From an uncultured Sphingomonadales bacterium (GTDB lineage: Bacteria; Pseudomonadota; Alphaproteobacteria; Sphingomonadales; Sphingomonadaceae), in the NCBI GenBank assembly GCA_937898525.1, contig CALCBC010000106.1:1-59209 (forward strand): a stretch of 59,209 nt of DNA, in the 5' to 3' direction. The position numbers and the translations under genes are program-made. Shown in pieces: positions 1-7,729 of the stretch; position 1 is the first letter of the stretch; each line of letters begins with the position of its first letter. Under the pieces are notes generated by a model that saw only the letters and a list, made by a program, of their open reading frames with translations, ran no database searches and was not told where the DNA came from.

Positions 1-22
1 CCCCTCCCGCACGCGGGAGGGG
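1..22. repeat. G+C-rich palindromic intergenic repeat
   Basis: A near-perfect palindrome of the form CCCCTCCCGC-ac-GCGGGAGGGG lies just downstream of the ligK stop. The same core recurs twice at 16.6-16.7 kb, and a variant lies at about 14.84 kb, so this is a dispersed intergenic repeat. It may also act as the transcription end of ligK, although no T-run follows on the minus strand within the window. Confidence 0.7.
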
Positions 23-30
23 GATTCAAG

Positions 31-705
31 CTAGATCCACTTCAGCCCCATGTCGGTCAGCTTCTGGCGGAAGCCGTACATGTCGAGGCCGAGCTCGCCC
101 GCAGCGAGGCGCTTGCGCTTGTCCTCCTCGTTGGCCATCCGCGCCTGCGCCTTCTCGAGCACCTTGGCCGCCTCGGCGCGCTTGACCACGCAGACGCCGT
201 CGTCGTCGGCGACGATCACGTCGCCCGGTTCGATGTAGGCCGAGGCGCAGACCACCGGCACGTTGACGCTGCCGAGCGAGGCCTTGATCGTGCCCTGCGC
301 GAAGATCCGCTTCGACCAGACCGGGAAATTCATTTCGTGCAGGTCGCGCACGTCGCGCACGCCGGCGTCGATGATCAGGCCGCGTACACCGCGGGCCTGG
401 GCGCTGGTGGCGAGGAGGTCGCCGAAGTAGCCGTCCTCGCACGGAGACGTCGGGGCGATCACCAGCACGTCCCCTTCGCGGCACTGCTCGATCGCGGCGT
501 GGACCATGTAGTTGTCGCCCGGGGGCACGCTGATCGTCACCGCGCTCGCGCCGATCCGCGCGCCGGGGTAGATCGGGCGCATGTAGCTTGCGAGGAGGCC
601 CGTCCGGCCCTGCGCTTCGTGCACCGTGGCGACGCCGCAGGCGCCGAGGCCGTCGACCACCTCGAGGGGGGCTCGTTCGATGTTCTGGACGACGACACCG
701 CTCAT
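31..705 (-). CDS. ligK: 4-carboxy-4-hydroxy-2-oxoadipate aldolase / oxaloacetate decarboxylase (LigK, RraA-like)
   Basis: Predicted last enzyme of the protocatechuate 4,5-cleavage pathway. It splits 4-carboxy-4-hydroxy-2-oxoadipate into pyruvate and oxaloacetate in the cytoplasm, using a divalent metal. The 224-residue length fits the class II HMG/CHA aldolase family, and the RraA-fold signature DAGVRD (metal/substrate Arg-Asp pair) is visible. The ATG at 705 is chosen because GGAAGGAG sits about 8 nt upstream and MSGVVV matches the family start. An ATG 25 codons upstream would add a low-complexity extension. The gene is divergent from the lig operon and shares a 137-bp promoter region with it. 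Confidence 0.9.
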   Translation of the reverse strand: MSGVVVQNIERAPLEVVDGLGACGVATVHEAQGRTGLLASYMRPIYPGARIGASAVTISVPPGDNYMVHAAIEQCREGDVLVIAPTSPCEDGYFGDLLATSAQARGVRGLIIDAGVRDVRDLHEMNFPVWSKRIFAQGTIKASLGSVNVPVVCASAYIEPGDVIVADDDGVCVVKRAEAAKVLEKAQARMANEEDKRKRLAAGELGLDMYGFRQKLTDMGLKWI

Positions 706-792
706 TCGCGCGACTCCTTCCCGTTCCTGTGCGCCTGCCCGGTGGACCGGGGCGGGGGCTTGCGTCAAGGGTGCCGGCACCCTCTGGCAAAC

Positions 793-811
793 TTGTAAGC
801 ACTACATACAT
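793..811. promoter_or_regulatory. putative operator, lig promoter region
   Basis: TTGTAAG-CACTA-CATACAT is an imperfect inverted repeat matching the 7-5-7 pattern TTGTATG-n5-CATACAA at 12 of 14 arm positions. It lies 31 nt before the start of the DUF1932 gene and 87 nt before ligK. The perfect copy is at 36642-36660. A regulator binding here could control both divergent transcripts; its identity is unknown. Confidence 0.5.
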
Positions 812-842
812 TCTGTAACGGCGGCGCCGAAGGATGACTGAG

Positions 843-1667
843 ATGGCTACCCCCCTTGCCCCGCCCCTCGTGGCGCTGGTCGGCTTCGGCGAAGCCGGTG
901 AGACCTTCGTGAGTGCGAAGGGGTGGCGCGGCGATGCGCGCGCGTGGGACATCCTGCCCGAGCGCCGCGCGGCGATGGCGACGCACGGAGTCGCGACGGG
1001 TGACGACCCGGCAACGGCTCTCGGCGGCCGCGCGTTCATCCTCTCGCTGGTGACCGCCGATTCCGCGCTCGACGCGGCGCGGGACTATGCCCCGCTGCTG
1101 CCCGAAGGTGCGCTGTGGTGCGACATGAACTCGGTTGCGCCGCCGACCAAGCGCGAGGCGGCGGCGGCGATCGAGGCCGCCGGGGGGCGCTACGTCGACG
1201 TCGCGGTGATGGCGCCGGTCGACATGGGCATGGCGGTCCCGCTGCTCGTCTCCGGGCCGCATGCGCTCGCCGCGCAGCCGTTGCTCGAGGCCCTCGGCTT
1301 CTCCAACGTGCGCGTGGTCGGCGACGAGGTCGGACGCGCCTCGGCGACCAAGATGATCCGCTCGGTCATGATCAAGGGGCTCGAGGCGCTGAGCTGGGAA
1401 TGCGCGGCGGCGGCCGAGGCGGCGGGCGTGTTCGACGAGGTCATGGCCTCGCTAGACGCCTCGGAAAAGCCGATCGGCTGGGCCGGGCGCGTCGCCTACA
1501 ACCGCGAGCGGATGGAGACCCACGGGCTCCGGCGCGCGGCAGAGATGGAAGAATCGGCCCGCACGCTGGAGGAGCTCGGGATCGAACCGGTGATGACCCG
1601 CGGCACGGCCGAGCTCCAGCGCCGGGCGGCGAAGATCAAGGGCAACGGGAGGAACGACAAGGCATGA
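843..1667 (+). CDS. NAD(P)-dependent dehydrogenase of the 6-phosphogluconate dehydrogenase-like superfamily (DUF1932)
   Basis: A 274-residue protein with an N-terminal Rossmann fold (GFGEAG near residues 14-19) like 3-hydroxyisobutyrate/6-phosphogluconate dehydrogenases, and a C-terminal DUF1932 helical domain. Its substrate is unknown. As first gene of the operon leading into ligJ, it probably acts on a protocatechuate-pathway intermediate or a related hydroxy or keto acid. The ATG at 843 is preferred because GAAGG lies 9 nt upstream. The ATG at 834 directly abuts that ribosome binding site. The end overlaps ligJ by 4 nt (ATGA), which suggests translational coupling. Confidence 0.8.
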   Translation: MATPLAPPLVALVGFGEAGETFVSAKGWRGDARAWDILPERRAAMATHGVATGDDPATALGGRAFILSLVTADSALDAARDYAPLLPEGALWCDMNSVAPPTKREAAAAIEAAGGRYVDVAVMAPVDMGMAVPLLVSGPHALAAQPLLEALGFSNVRVVGDEVGRASATKMIRSVMIKGLEALSWECAAAAEAAGVFDEVMASLDASEKPIGWAGRVAYNRERMETHGLRRAAEMEESARTLEELGIEPVMTRGTAELQRRAAKIKGNGRNDKA

Positions 1668-2689
1668 CGCTGATCATCGACTGCCACGGCCACTACACGA
1701 CGGCTCCGGCCGCGCACGACCAGTGGCGCGAGGCGCAGAAGGCCGCGTTCAAGGAAGGCAAGGCGCCTCCGCCCTACCCGACGATCTCCGACGACGAGAT
1801 CCGCGAGACGATCGAGACCAACCAGCTGCGCCTGATCAAGGAACGCGGCGGCGACCACACGATCTTCTCGCCGCGGGCGAGCGCGATGGCGCACCATGTC
1901 GGCGACCAGGCGGTCAGCGAGGCGTGGTCGATCGCCTGCAACGACCTGATCTACCGCGTGACCCAGCTCTATCCCGAGTGGTTCACCGGCGTGTGCATGC
2001 TGCCGCAGAGCCCCAAGGCGGACCTTGCCGCGAGCATCCGCGAGCTGCGCCGCTGCGTCGAGGAGCTCGGCTTCGTCGGCTGCAACCTCAACCCCGATCC
2101 GGGCGGCGGGCATTTCACCCATCCGCCGCTGACCGACGAGTACTGGTTCCCGATCTACGAGGTCATGTGCGAGCTCGACGTGCCGGCGATGATCCACGTC
2201 TCGGGCAGCTGCAACCCGGCGATGCACGCGACCGGCGGGTTCTACCTCGCCGCCGACACCGTCGCCTTCATGCAGCTGCTGCAGGGAGACCTGTTCGGTC
2301 GTTTCCCGAGTTTGCGTTTCATCATACCGCACGGCGGCGGCGCGGTGCCATTCCACTGGGGCCGGTACCGCGGACTCGCCGACATGCTCAAGCAGCCGGC
2401 GCTGGATGGGCATCTGATGAACAACGTCTATTTCGACACCTGCGTCTATCACCAGCCGGGCATCGACCTGCTGGCCGAGGTGATCGACACCAAGAACATC
2501 CTGTTCGGCAGCGAGATGGTCGGCGCTGTGCGCGGGATCGATCCCACGACCGGGCATTATTTCGATGACACTAAGCGATATATCGACGCGCTGCCGCTCG
2601 ACGAGGATGCTAAGCATGCGATCTTCGAAGGCAACGCGCGGCGGGTGTTCCCGCGGCTCGACGCCAGGCTGAAATCGCAGGGACGATGA
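1664..2689 (+). CDS. ligJ: 4-oxalomesaconate hydratase (LigJ), amidohydrolase superfamily
   Basis: Hydrates 4-oxalomesaconate (or its keto form) to 4-carboxy-4-hydroxy-2-oxoadipate, the substrate of LigK. The 341-residue protein has the amidohydrolase signatures expected for LigJ: the N-terminal CHGH metal motif (residues 7-10), IHVSG and PHGGG histidine motifs in mid-sequence, and GSEMVG near residue 285. Length equals the family norm. It overlaps both the DUF1932 gene upstream and the DUF2218 gene downstream by 4 nt, so it sits inside a tightly coupled operon. The hydratase call is strong because of the neighbouring ligA, ligB, ligC and ligK. Confidence 0.92.
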   Translation: MTLIIDCHGHYTTAPAAHDQWREAQKAAFKEGKAPPPYPTISDDEIRETIETNQLRLIKERGGDHTIFSPRASAMAHHVGDQAVSEAWSIACNDLIYRVTQLYPEWFTGVCMLPQSPKADLAASIRELRRCVEELGFVGCNLNPDPGGGHFTHPPLTDEYWFPIYEVMCELDVPAMIHVSGSCNPAMHATGGFYLAADTVAFMQLLQGDLFGRFPSLRFIIPHGGGAVPFHWGRYRGLADMLKQPALDGHLMNNVYFDTCVYHQPGIDLLAEVIDTKNILFGSEMVGAVRGIDPTTGHYFDDTKRYIDALPLDEDAKHAIFEGNARRVFPRLDARLKSQGR

Positions 2690-3000
2690 CCAAGCAGGAA
2701 ACCGCCTTTACCGCCCAGGGTTTCGCGCATTGCGCGAAGCCGGAGCGCTACATCCAGCAGCTCGTCAGCCACTGGAGCCACAAGATGGCGACCAGTTACG
2801 ACGAGGGAGACGGGATGGGCGTGTTCCCGTTCAGCGACACCGAGAGCGCGGTCATGACCGCGCGCCCGACCGGCATCGCGATCACGCTGACGACCGGCGA
2901 TCACGAACGCAACGTGCACCTGCGCGGCGTGATCGAACGCCACCTCGACCGCTTCGCGTTCCGCGAGGCGCCGCTTGCCTACGAATGGACCGAGCAATGA
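2686..3000 (+). CDS. DUF2218 family protein in the lig operon
   Basis: A 104-residue protein of the DUF2218 type, with no experimentally established function that I know of. It has no signal peptide or membrane segment, carries several His residues near the N-terminus, and reads as a compact alpha/beta domain. The start ATG overlaps the ligJ stop and its stop overlaps the ligA start (ATGA at both ends), so it is translationally locked into the pathway. Related sequences are sometimes labelled as a dihydroxyheptenedioate aldolase; I see no support for that here. A role next to LigJ or LigAB is inferred from position only. Confidence 0.75.
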   Translation: MTKQETAFTAQGFAHCAKPERYIQQLVSHWSHKMATSYDEGDGMGVFPFSDTESAVMTARPTGIAITLTTGDHERNVHLRGVIERHLDRFAFREAPLAYEWTEQ

Positions 3001-3419
3001 CCGACAAGAAGAAAGAGCGGATCAACATCCACGAGTACCTCGCGGAGTTCGAGGACATCCCCGGCACGCGGGTGTTCACCGCGCAGCGCGCGCGCAAGGG
3101 CTACTGGCTCAACCAGTTCGCGATGAGCCTGATGAAGGAGGAGAACCGCCAGCGGTTCCTCGCCGACGAGCGCGCCTACCTCGACGAGTGGGACCTCTCC
3201 GAGGAGGCCAAGCAGGCCGTTCTCGACCGCGACTACAACCGGATGATCGATTGCGGCGGGAACATCTATTTCCTGTCCAAGCTTTTCTCGACGGACAAGA
3301 AGAGCTTCCAGTTCGCCGCCGGCTCGATGACCGGGATGACCCAGGAAGAATATGCCGAGATGATGCTCAAGGGCGGCCGTTCGCCCGAGGGCGTCCGCTC
3401 GATCAAGGAAGGACGCTGA
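2997..3419 (+). CDS. ligA: Protocatechuate 4,5-dioxygenase alpha subunit (LigA)
   Basis: Small subunit of the extradiol dioxygenase that opens the protocatechuate ring between C4 and C5. At 140 residues it matches LigA of Sphingobium SYK-6 in size. The helical LigA pattern is visible, for example IPGTRVFT near the N-terminus and DCGGNIYFLSKL in the middle. The alpha subunit helps form the active-site pocket of LigB but carries no iron. The start overlaps the stop of the DUF2218 gene. It is followed after 2 nt by ligB, as expected for equal synthesis of the two subunits. Confidence 0.95.
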   Translation: MTDKKKERINIHEYLAEFEDIPGTRVFTAQRARKGYWLNQFAMSLMKEENRQRFLADERAYLDEWDLSEEAKQAVLDRDYNRMIDCGGNIYFLSKLFSTDKKSFQFAAGSMTGMTQEEYAEMMLKGGRSPEGVRSIKEGR

Positions 3420-3421
3420 TC

Positions 3422-4330
3422 ATGGCCCGCATTACCGCCGGCATCACTTCGAGCCACATCCCCGCGCTGGGTGCGGCGATCCAGACCGGCAAGACCGGCG
3501 ACGACTACTGGGGCCCGGTGTTCCGCGGCTACGAGCCGATCAAGCAGTGGATCGCCAGGCCCGAGAACATGCCCGACGTGGTGATCCTGGTCTACAACGA
3601 CCACGCCAGCGCGTTCGACATGAACATCATCCCGACCTTCGCGATAGGCTGCGCCGAGCGGTTCAAGCCGGCCGACGAAGGCTGGGGGCCGCGTCCGGTG
3701 CCCGACGTGATCGGCCACCCGGATCTCGCCTGGCACATCGCCCAGAGCCTGATCCTCGACGACTTCGACATGACCATCATGAACGCGATGGACGTCGACC
3801 ACGGCTGCACCGTGCCGCTGTCGATGATCTTCGGCGAGCCGAGCGAATGGCCGTGCAAGGTGATCCCGATGCCGGTCAACGTGGTGACCTACCCGCCGCC
3901 CTCGGGCCGGCGCTGTTTCGCGCTCGGCGACAGCATCAAGGCCGCGGTCGAGAGCTTCCCCGAGGACCTCAAGGTCCACGTCTGGGGTACCGGCGGCATG
4001 AGCCACCAGCTTCAGGGGCCGCGCGCCGGGCTGATCAACAAGGAGTTCGACCTGAACTTCATCGACCGCCTGATCAACGACCCGGAAGAGCTGAGCAAGA
4101 TGCCGCACATCGAGTACCTGCGCGAATCCGGCTCGGAAGGGATCGAGCTGGTGATGTGGCTGATCATGCGCGGCGCGCTGGGCGACAAGGTCCGCGACCT
4201 CTACACCTTCTATCACATCCCGGCCTCGAACACCGCGCTCGGCGCGCTGATCCTCCAGCCGGAAGAGATCGCCGGACCGCCGCTCGAGCCGCGCAAGGTG
4301 CTGAGCGGCGCCAGCTTCGCGGAGGCGTGA
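3422..4330 (+). CDS. ligB: Protocatechuate 4,5-dioxygenase beta subunit (LigB)
   Basis: Catalytic subunit of the non-haem Fe(II) class III extradiol dioxygenase. It is 302 residues long, the same as SYK-6 LigB. The iron ligands known from the LigAB structure fall at identical positions here: His12 (SSHIPA), His61 (YNDHAS) and Glu242 (GIELVM), with the catalytic His195 in GGMSHQ. The product is 4-carboxy-2-hydroxymuconate-6-semialdehyde, used by LigC. It lies directly behind ligA. The next gene, ligC, is 136 nt away across a repeat-like stretch. Confidence 0.97.
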   Translation: MARITAGITSSHIPALGAAIQTGKTGDDYWGPVFRGYEPIKQWIARPENMPDVVILVYNDHASAFDMNIIPTFAIGCAERFKPADEGWGPRPVPDVIGHPDLAWHIAQSLILDDFDMTIMNAMDVDHGCTVPLSMIFGEPSEWPCKVIPMPVNVVTYPPPSGRRCFALGDSIKAAVESFPEDLKVHVWGTGGMSHQLQGPRAGLINKEFDLNFIDRLINDPEELSKMPHIEYLRESGSEGIELVMWLIMRGALGDKVRDLYTFYHIPASNTALGALILQPEEIAGPPLEPRKVLSGASFAEA

Positions 4331-4340
4331 GCGGTTGAAA

Positions 4341-4430
4341 TAGCCGCACATCCCCGCAAGAGCGGGGGACCACGACTGGCGACCCGCTTGCGGGACGCGC
4401 TCCCGGCCTTCGCCGGGATGACGATGACGG
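4341..4430. repeat. intergenic inverted-repeat element between ligB and ligC
   Basis: The ligB-ligC gap holds short hairpins (CCCCGC-aagA-GCGGGG; CCCGC-tt-GCGGG; CCGGC-cttc-GCCGG) followed by GGGATGACGATGACGG. This looks like a mobile-type intergenic repeat inserted into the operon rather than ordinary spacer. It may weaken transcription from ligB to ligC or stabilise mRNA ends. Extent is approximate. Confidence 0.55.
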
Positions 4431-4466
4431 ATTGACGAGACAGACGAGCTGAAAGGAGTTCCCCTC

Positions 4467-5423
4467 ATGCGCATTGCCCTCGCTGGCGCCGGCGCCTTCG
4501 GTGAAAAGCACCTCGACGGCCTCAGGAACATCGACGGTGTCGAGATCGTCTCGATCATCTCGCGCCGCGCCGAGCAGGCGGCCGAGGTTGCCGCCAAGTA
4601 CGGCGCGAAGCACTCGGGGACCGAGCTTTCCGAAGCGCTCGCGCGCGACGACGTCGACGCGGTGATCCTGTGCACGCCTACGCAGATGCACGCCGAGCAG
4701 GCGATCGCCTGCATGGAGGCGGGCAAGCACGTCCAGGTCGAAATCCCGCTGTCGGATTCGTGGGCCGATGCCGAGGCGGTGCTGAAGAAGCAGCAGGAAA
4801 CCGGGCTCGTATGCATGGTCGGGCACACCCGCCGGTTCAACCCGAGCCACCAGTGGGTGCACAACCGGATCAAGGCCGGCGAGCTGACGATCCAGCAGAT
4901 GGACGTGCAGACCTACTTCTTCCGCCGCAAGAACATGAACGCCAAGGGCGAGCCGCGCAGCTGGACCGACCACCTGCTGTGGCACCACGCCGCGCACACG
5001 ATCGACCTGTTCGCCTACCAGACCGGCAAGATCGTCAAGGCCAACGCAATCCAGGGACCGAAGCACCCCGAGCTCGGCATCGCGATGGACATGTCGATCC
5101 AGCTCAAGAGCGAGACCGGGGCGATCTGCACGCTGAGCCTGTCGTTCAACAACGACGGCCCGCTCGGCACCTTCTTCCGCTACATCGGGGATACCGGCAC
5201 CTACATCGCGCGCTACGATGATCTCGTGACGGGCAAGGAAGATCCGGTCGACCTCTCGGGCGTGGCGGTGTCGAACAACGGCATCGAGCTGCAGGACCGC
5301 GAGTTCATCGCCGCGATCCGCGAGGGCCGCCAGCCGAACAGCTCGGTCGCGCAGGTGCTCGACTGCTACCGCGTGATCGGCGAGCTGGCCGCAGACCTCG
5401 AGAAGCAGGACGGCTGGTCGTAG
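4467..5423 (+). CDS. ligC: 4-carboxy-2-hydroxymuconate-6-semialdehyde dehydrogenase (LigC), Gfo/Idh/MocA fold
   Basis: Oxidises the hemiacetal of the LigAB ring-cleavage product to 2-pyrone-4,6-dicarboxylate with NADP+. The 318-residue protein begins with a Gfo/Idh/MocA Rossmann motif (GAGAFGEKH, residues 7-15). The start ATG has GAAAGGAG upstream. Length is close to SYK-6 LigC. It is last in the lig operon and is followed by a strong stem-loop. The next enzyme, the pyrone lactonase LigI, is not in the window. Confidence 0.93.
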   Translation: MRIALAGAGAFGEKHLDGLRNIDGVEIVSIISRRAEQAAEVAAKYGAKHSGTELSEALARDDVDAVILCTPTQMHAEQAIACMEAGKHVQVEIPLSDSWADAEAVLKKQQETGLVCMVGHTRRFNPSHQWVHNRIKAGELTIQQMDVQTYFFRRKNMNAKGEPRSWTDHLLWHHAAHTIDLFAYQTGKIVKANAIQGPKHPELGIAMDMSIQLKSETGAICTLSLSFNNDGPLGTFFRYIGDTGTYIARYDDLVTGKEDPVDLSGVAVSNNGIELQDREFIAAIREGRQPNSSVAQVLDCYRVIGELAADLEKQDGWS

Positions 5424-5424
5424 G

Positions 5425-5447
5425 CGCGGGGCGCAATTTGCCCCGCG
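5425..5447 (+). terminator. stem-loop after ligC
   Basis: CGCGGGGC-gcaattt-GCCCCGCG forms a perfect 8-bp G+C-rich stem 2 nt after the ligC stop. Only TTAA follows, so this is a weak Rho-independent terminator or an mRNA-stabilising hairpin. Confidence 0.55.
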
Positions 5448-5516
5448 TTAACCGATCTTGACTAGTTCGTGAGCTAAGCTGATTCTCGGCGAATAAGAAT
5501 AACGCAGGGGCATGAG

Positions 5517-5885
5517 ATGGCTGAACTGGACCGCGTCCTGAGCGAGGCTCAGGAAACGCACAGGCTGATGCAGGAGGCGGTCAGGACCTCGGGCGACCGG
5601 GCGGTGCGCGACATCGTCCGGTTGCGCACGCGCTTCGCCACCCTGGTCGCGGAGATGATGGGCTCGATCAAGGCGGACCCGCGGCTCCAGGCCAAGCCCG
5701 AAGTGGCGCGCCAGTTCGAAAGCAAGTTCTTCGAGATGCGCCAGGCGCTGGCTTCGCACCAGGCCAAGTGGCGCAGCGCCAACATCGACGAGGACCCGGC
5801 CGGCTACCGCCGCTCGACCGACGAGCTCGGACGCAAGCAGGACGAATTCTACAGCTGGGCCAAGAACACGCTCGCGACGCTGTAA
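5517..5885 (+). CDS. Hypothetical helical protein, 122 aa
   Basis: I do not recognise this family. The protein is rich in Glu, Arg, Gln and Ala with heptad-like spacing, and probably forms helical or coiled-coil structure throughout. There is no signal peptide, membrane segment or cysteine. The ATG at 5517 follows GCAGGGGC. The gene stands alone between the ligC stem-loop and the aldo/keto reductase gene. High third-position GC matches its neighbours, so it is likely native and expressed. Confidence 0.7.
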   Translation: MAELDRVLSEAQETHRLMQEAVRTSGDRAVRDIVRLRTRFATLVAEMMGSIKADPRLQAKPEVARQFESKFFEMRQALASHQAKWRSANIDEDPAGYRRSTDELGRKQDEFYSWAKNTLATL

Positions 5886-5927
5886 CAGGGGTTGCACCTG
5901 CGGGCCCGCCTCTGCACATGGGCGGCC

Positions 5928-6929
5928 ATGACTACCAGGACCCGTACCATCGCCGGCACCGAGCTCCACCCGGTGGGGCTCGGCTGCATGAACCTGTCGT
6001 GGGCTTACGGCACGCCGCCGAGCCCCGAAGACGGCGCGCGGCTGCTCGAGCGTGCGCTGGACCTCGGCTACAACCACCTCGATACCGCGCGGATCTACGG
6101 CGGCGGCCAGAACGAGGCGCTGATCGGCGAGACGCTGAAGGGCCGGCGCAAGGAGTTCTTCCTCGCGTCGAAGTGCGGCATCGTCGTCGACGGGCCGCGG
6201 CGCGGGGTCGACTGCTCGCCGGCGGCGATCGAGCAGGCGATCGAGGAAAGCCTGCGGCTGCTGCAAACCGACCACATCGACCTCTACTACATGCACCGGT
6301 TCGACCCGAAGGTACCGGTTGCGGACTCGGTCGGCGCGCTCGCGCGGGCGATCGAGGCCGGCAAGATCGGCGCCTACGGCGTGTCCGAGTGGTCGGCGCG
6401 CCACGTCCGCGAGGCGCACGCGGTGCACCCGGTCGCCGCCGTGCAGACCGAGTATTCGCTGTGGACGCGCAACGTCGAGCTCGGTGTGCTCGAGACCTGC
6501 CGCGAGCTCGGCATTGCGCTGGTGGCATTCTCGCCGGTCGGGCGCGGCGCGCTCGCCGGGCTGCTGCGCGATCCCGCGACGCTCGAGGACAGCGACCTCA
6601 GGACCAAGATGCCGCGGTTCGCGCCCGAAAACTGGCCGCACAACCTCGCGCTGATCGACCGGCTGGGCGAGCTGGCGAAAGAGGCCGGGGTGACCGCGGC
6701 GCAGCTGGCGCTCGCCTGGGTGCTGTCGCGCGGCGAGCACGTCCACGCGATCCCGGGCACGACCAACCTCGGGCATCTCGCCGACAACCACGCGGCCTGG
6801 GAGATCAAGGTACCGCAGGCCATACTCGAGGCCGCGGGGGCGCTGATCAACGAGAGCACCGTCGCCGGGCACCGCTATCACGACGCGATCCGGCCGACGA
6901 TCGACACCGAGGAATTCGAGCCGGCATGA
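5928..6929 (+). CDS. Aldo/keto reductase
   Basis: A 333-residue NADPH-dependent aldo/keto reductase. The catalytic tetrad is visible: Asp and Tyr in LDTARIYG (near residues 49-56), Lys in ASKCG (near 82) and His in YMHRFD (near 121). C-terminal cofactor-binding segments (IPGTTN) are present. It would reduce an aldehyde or ketone to an alcohol in the cytoplasm. The start of the next gene overlaps its stop (ATGA), so the two are co-translated and probably act on the same molecule. The substrate cannot be read from sequence. Confidence 0.9.
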   Translation: MTTRTRTIAGTELHPVGLGCMNLSWAYGTPPSPEDGARLLERALDLGYNHLDTARIYGGGQNEALIGETLKGRRKEFFLASKCGIVVDGPRRGVDCSPAAIEQAIEESLRLLQTDHIDLYYMHRFDPKVPVADSVGALARAIEAGKIGAYGVSEWSARHVREAHAVHPVAAVQTEYSLWTRNVELGVLETCRELGIALVAFSPVGRGALAGLLRDPATLEDSDLRTKMPRFAPENWPHNLALIDRLGELAKEAGVTAAQLALAWVLSRGEHVHAIPGTTNLGHLADNHAAWEIKVPQAILEAAGALINESTVAGHRYHDAIRPTIDTEEFEPA

Positions 6930-7729
6930 AGGATGTGCGCGCCGAGATCGGCTATTCGGAACGGACCGAAAAGCGCCCCTACTTCTACGCGAACGCGCAC
7001 GAGAAGGACTTCGTCCCGCTCAAGCCCGCCGAAGTGACGATCGCCGACGCGCGCGGGCTCGACTGCACGCTCGACCGCGAGGGCTTCACGCTCGTCGAGC
7101 ACCGGAGCGCGGTGCCGGACCTGACCGACGCCGCCGCGGTGGCCGAAGTCCATCGCGGCGAGATCGCCGAGCTGCTCCAGCGGATCACCGGGTGCGACGA
7201 AGTGGTGATGACGCCGCGCGGCATCCTGCGCTTCTCGGAGAAGACCGGCGCCAACAAGGCACACGACAACTCGCACCCGGCCCGCTTTGTCCACGTCGAC
7301 ATGGCGAAGGACGCGGCCGCCGCGATGCGGGCGAAGACGGCGCCGGCCGGGCGCACGATCGCGCGCAGCGCCCAGTACAACGTCTGGCGTTCGCTCGCAG
7401 GAGGGACGCAGGACGTGCCGCTCGGACTCTGCGCGTATCCGAGCGTCGCGCCGGAGGACCTGATCGACTGCGAGGCGATCTTCGACCCGCTCGACGGCAG
7501 CCCCGAGTGGAGCTTCGCGAACTACCTGCTCGCCTGCAACCCGGCGCACCGCTGGTACTACTATCCGGACATGACGCCCGACGAGGCGATCGTGTTCAAG
7601 ACCAGCGACAGCGATCCCGAACGCGCGCAGCTGATGCCGCACGGCGCGTTCGACAACCCGCTTGCTGGCCCCGACGCCCCGCCGCGCGTCAGCCTCGAGA
7701 TGCGCGGGACCTGCTATTGGTTCGCCTGA
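6926..7729 (+). CDS. CmcJ/NvfI-type oxidoreductase
   Basis: A 267-residue protein resembling the CmcJ/NvfI family, which includes putative Fe(II)/2-oxoglutarate-like oxidoreductases of secondary metabolism. Features typical of the family are a possible metal site HVDM, a YNVWR motif and a C-terminal ATG-free stretch ending in RGTCYWFA. No signal peptide is seen. It overlaps the aldo/keto reductase gene by 4 nt and converges by 16 nt on the LysR gene. The pairing suggests consecutive oxidation and reduction of one metabolite; which one is unknown. Confidence 0.75.
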   Translation: MKDVRAEIGYSERTEKRPYFYANAHEKDFVPLKPAEVTIADARGLDCTLDREGFTLVEHRSAVPDLTDAAAVAEVHRGEIAELLQRITGCDEVVMTPRGILRFSEKTGANKAHDNSHPARFVHVDMAKDAAAAMRAKTAPAGRTIARSAQYNVWRSLAGGTQDVPLGLCAYPSVAPEDLIDCEAIFDPLDGSPEWSFANYLLACNPAHRWYYYPDMTPDEAIVFKTSDSDPERAQLMPHGAFDNPLAGPDAPPRVSLEMRGTCYWFA

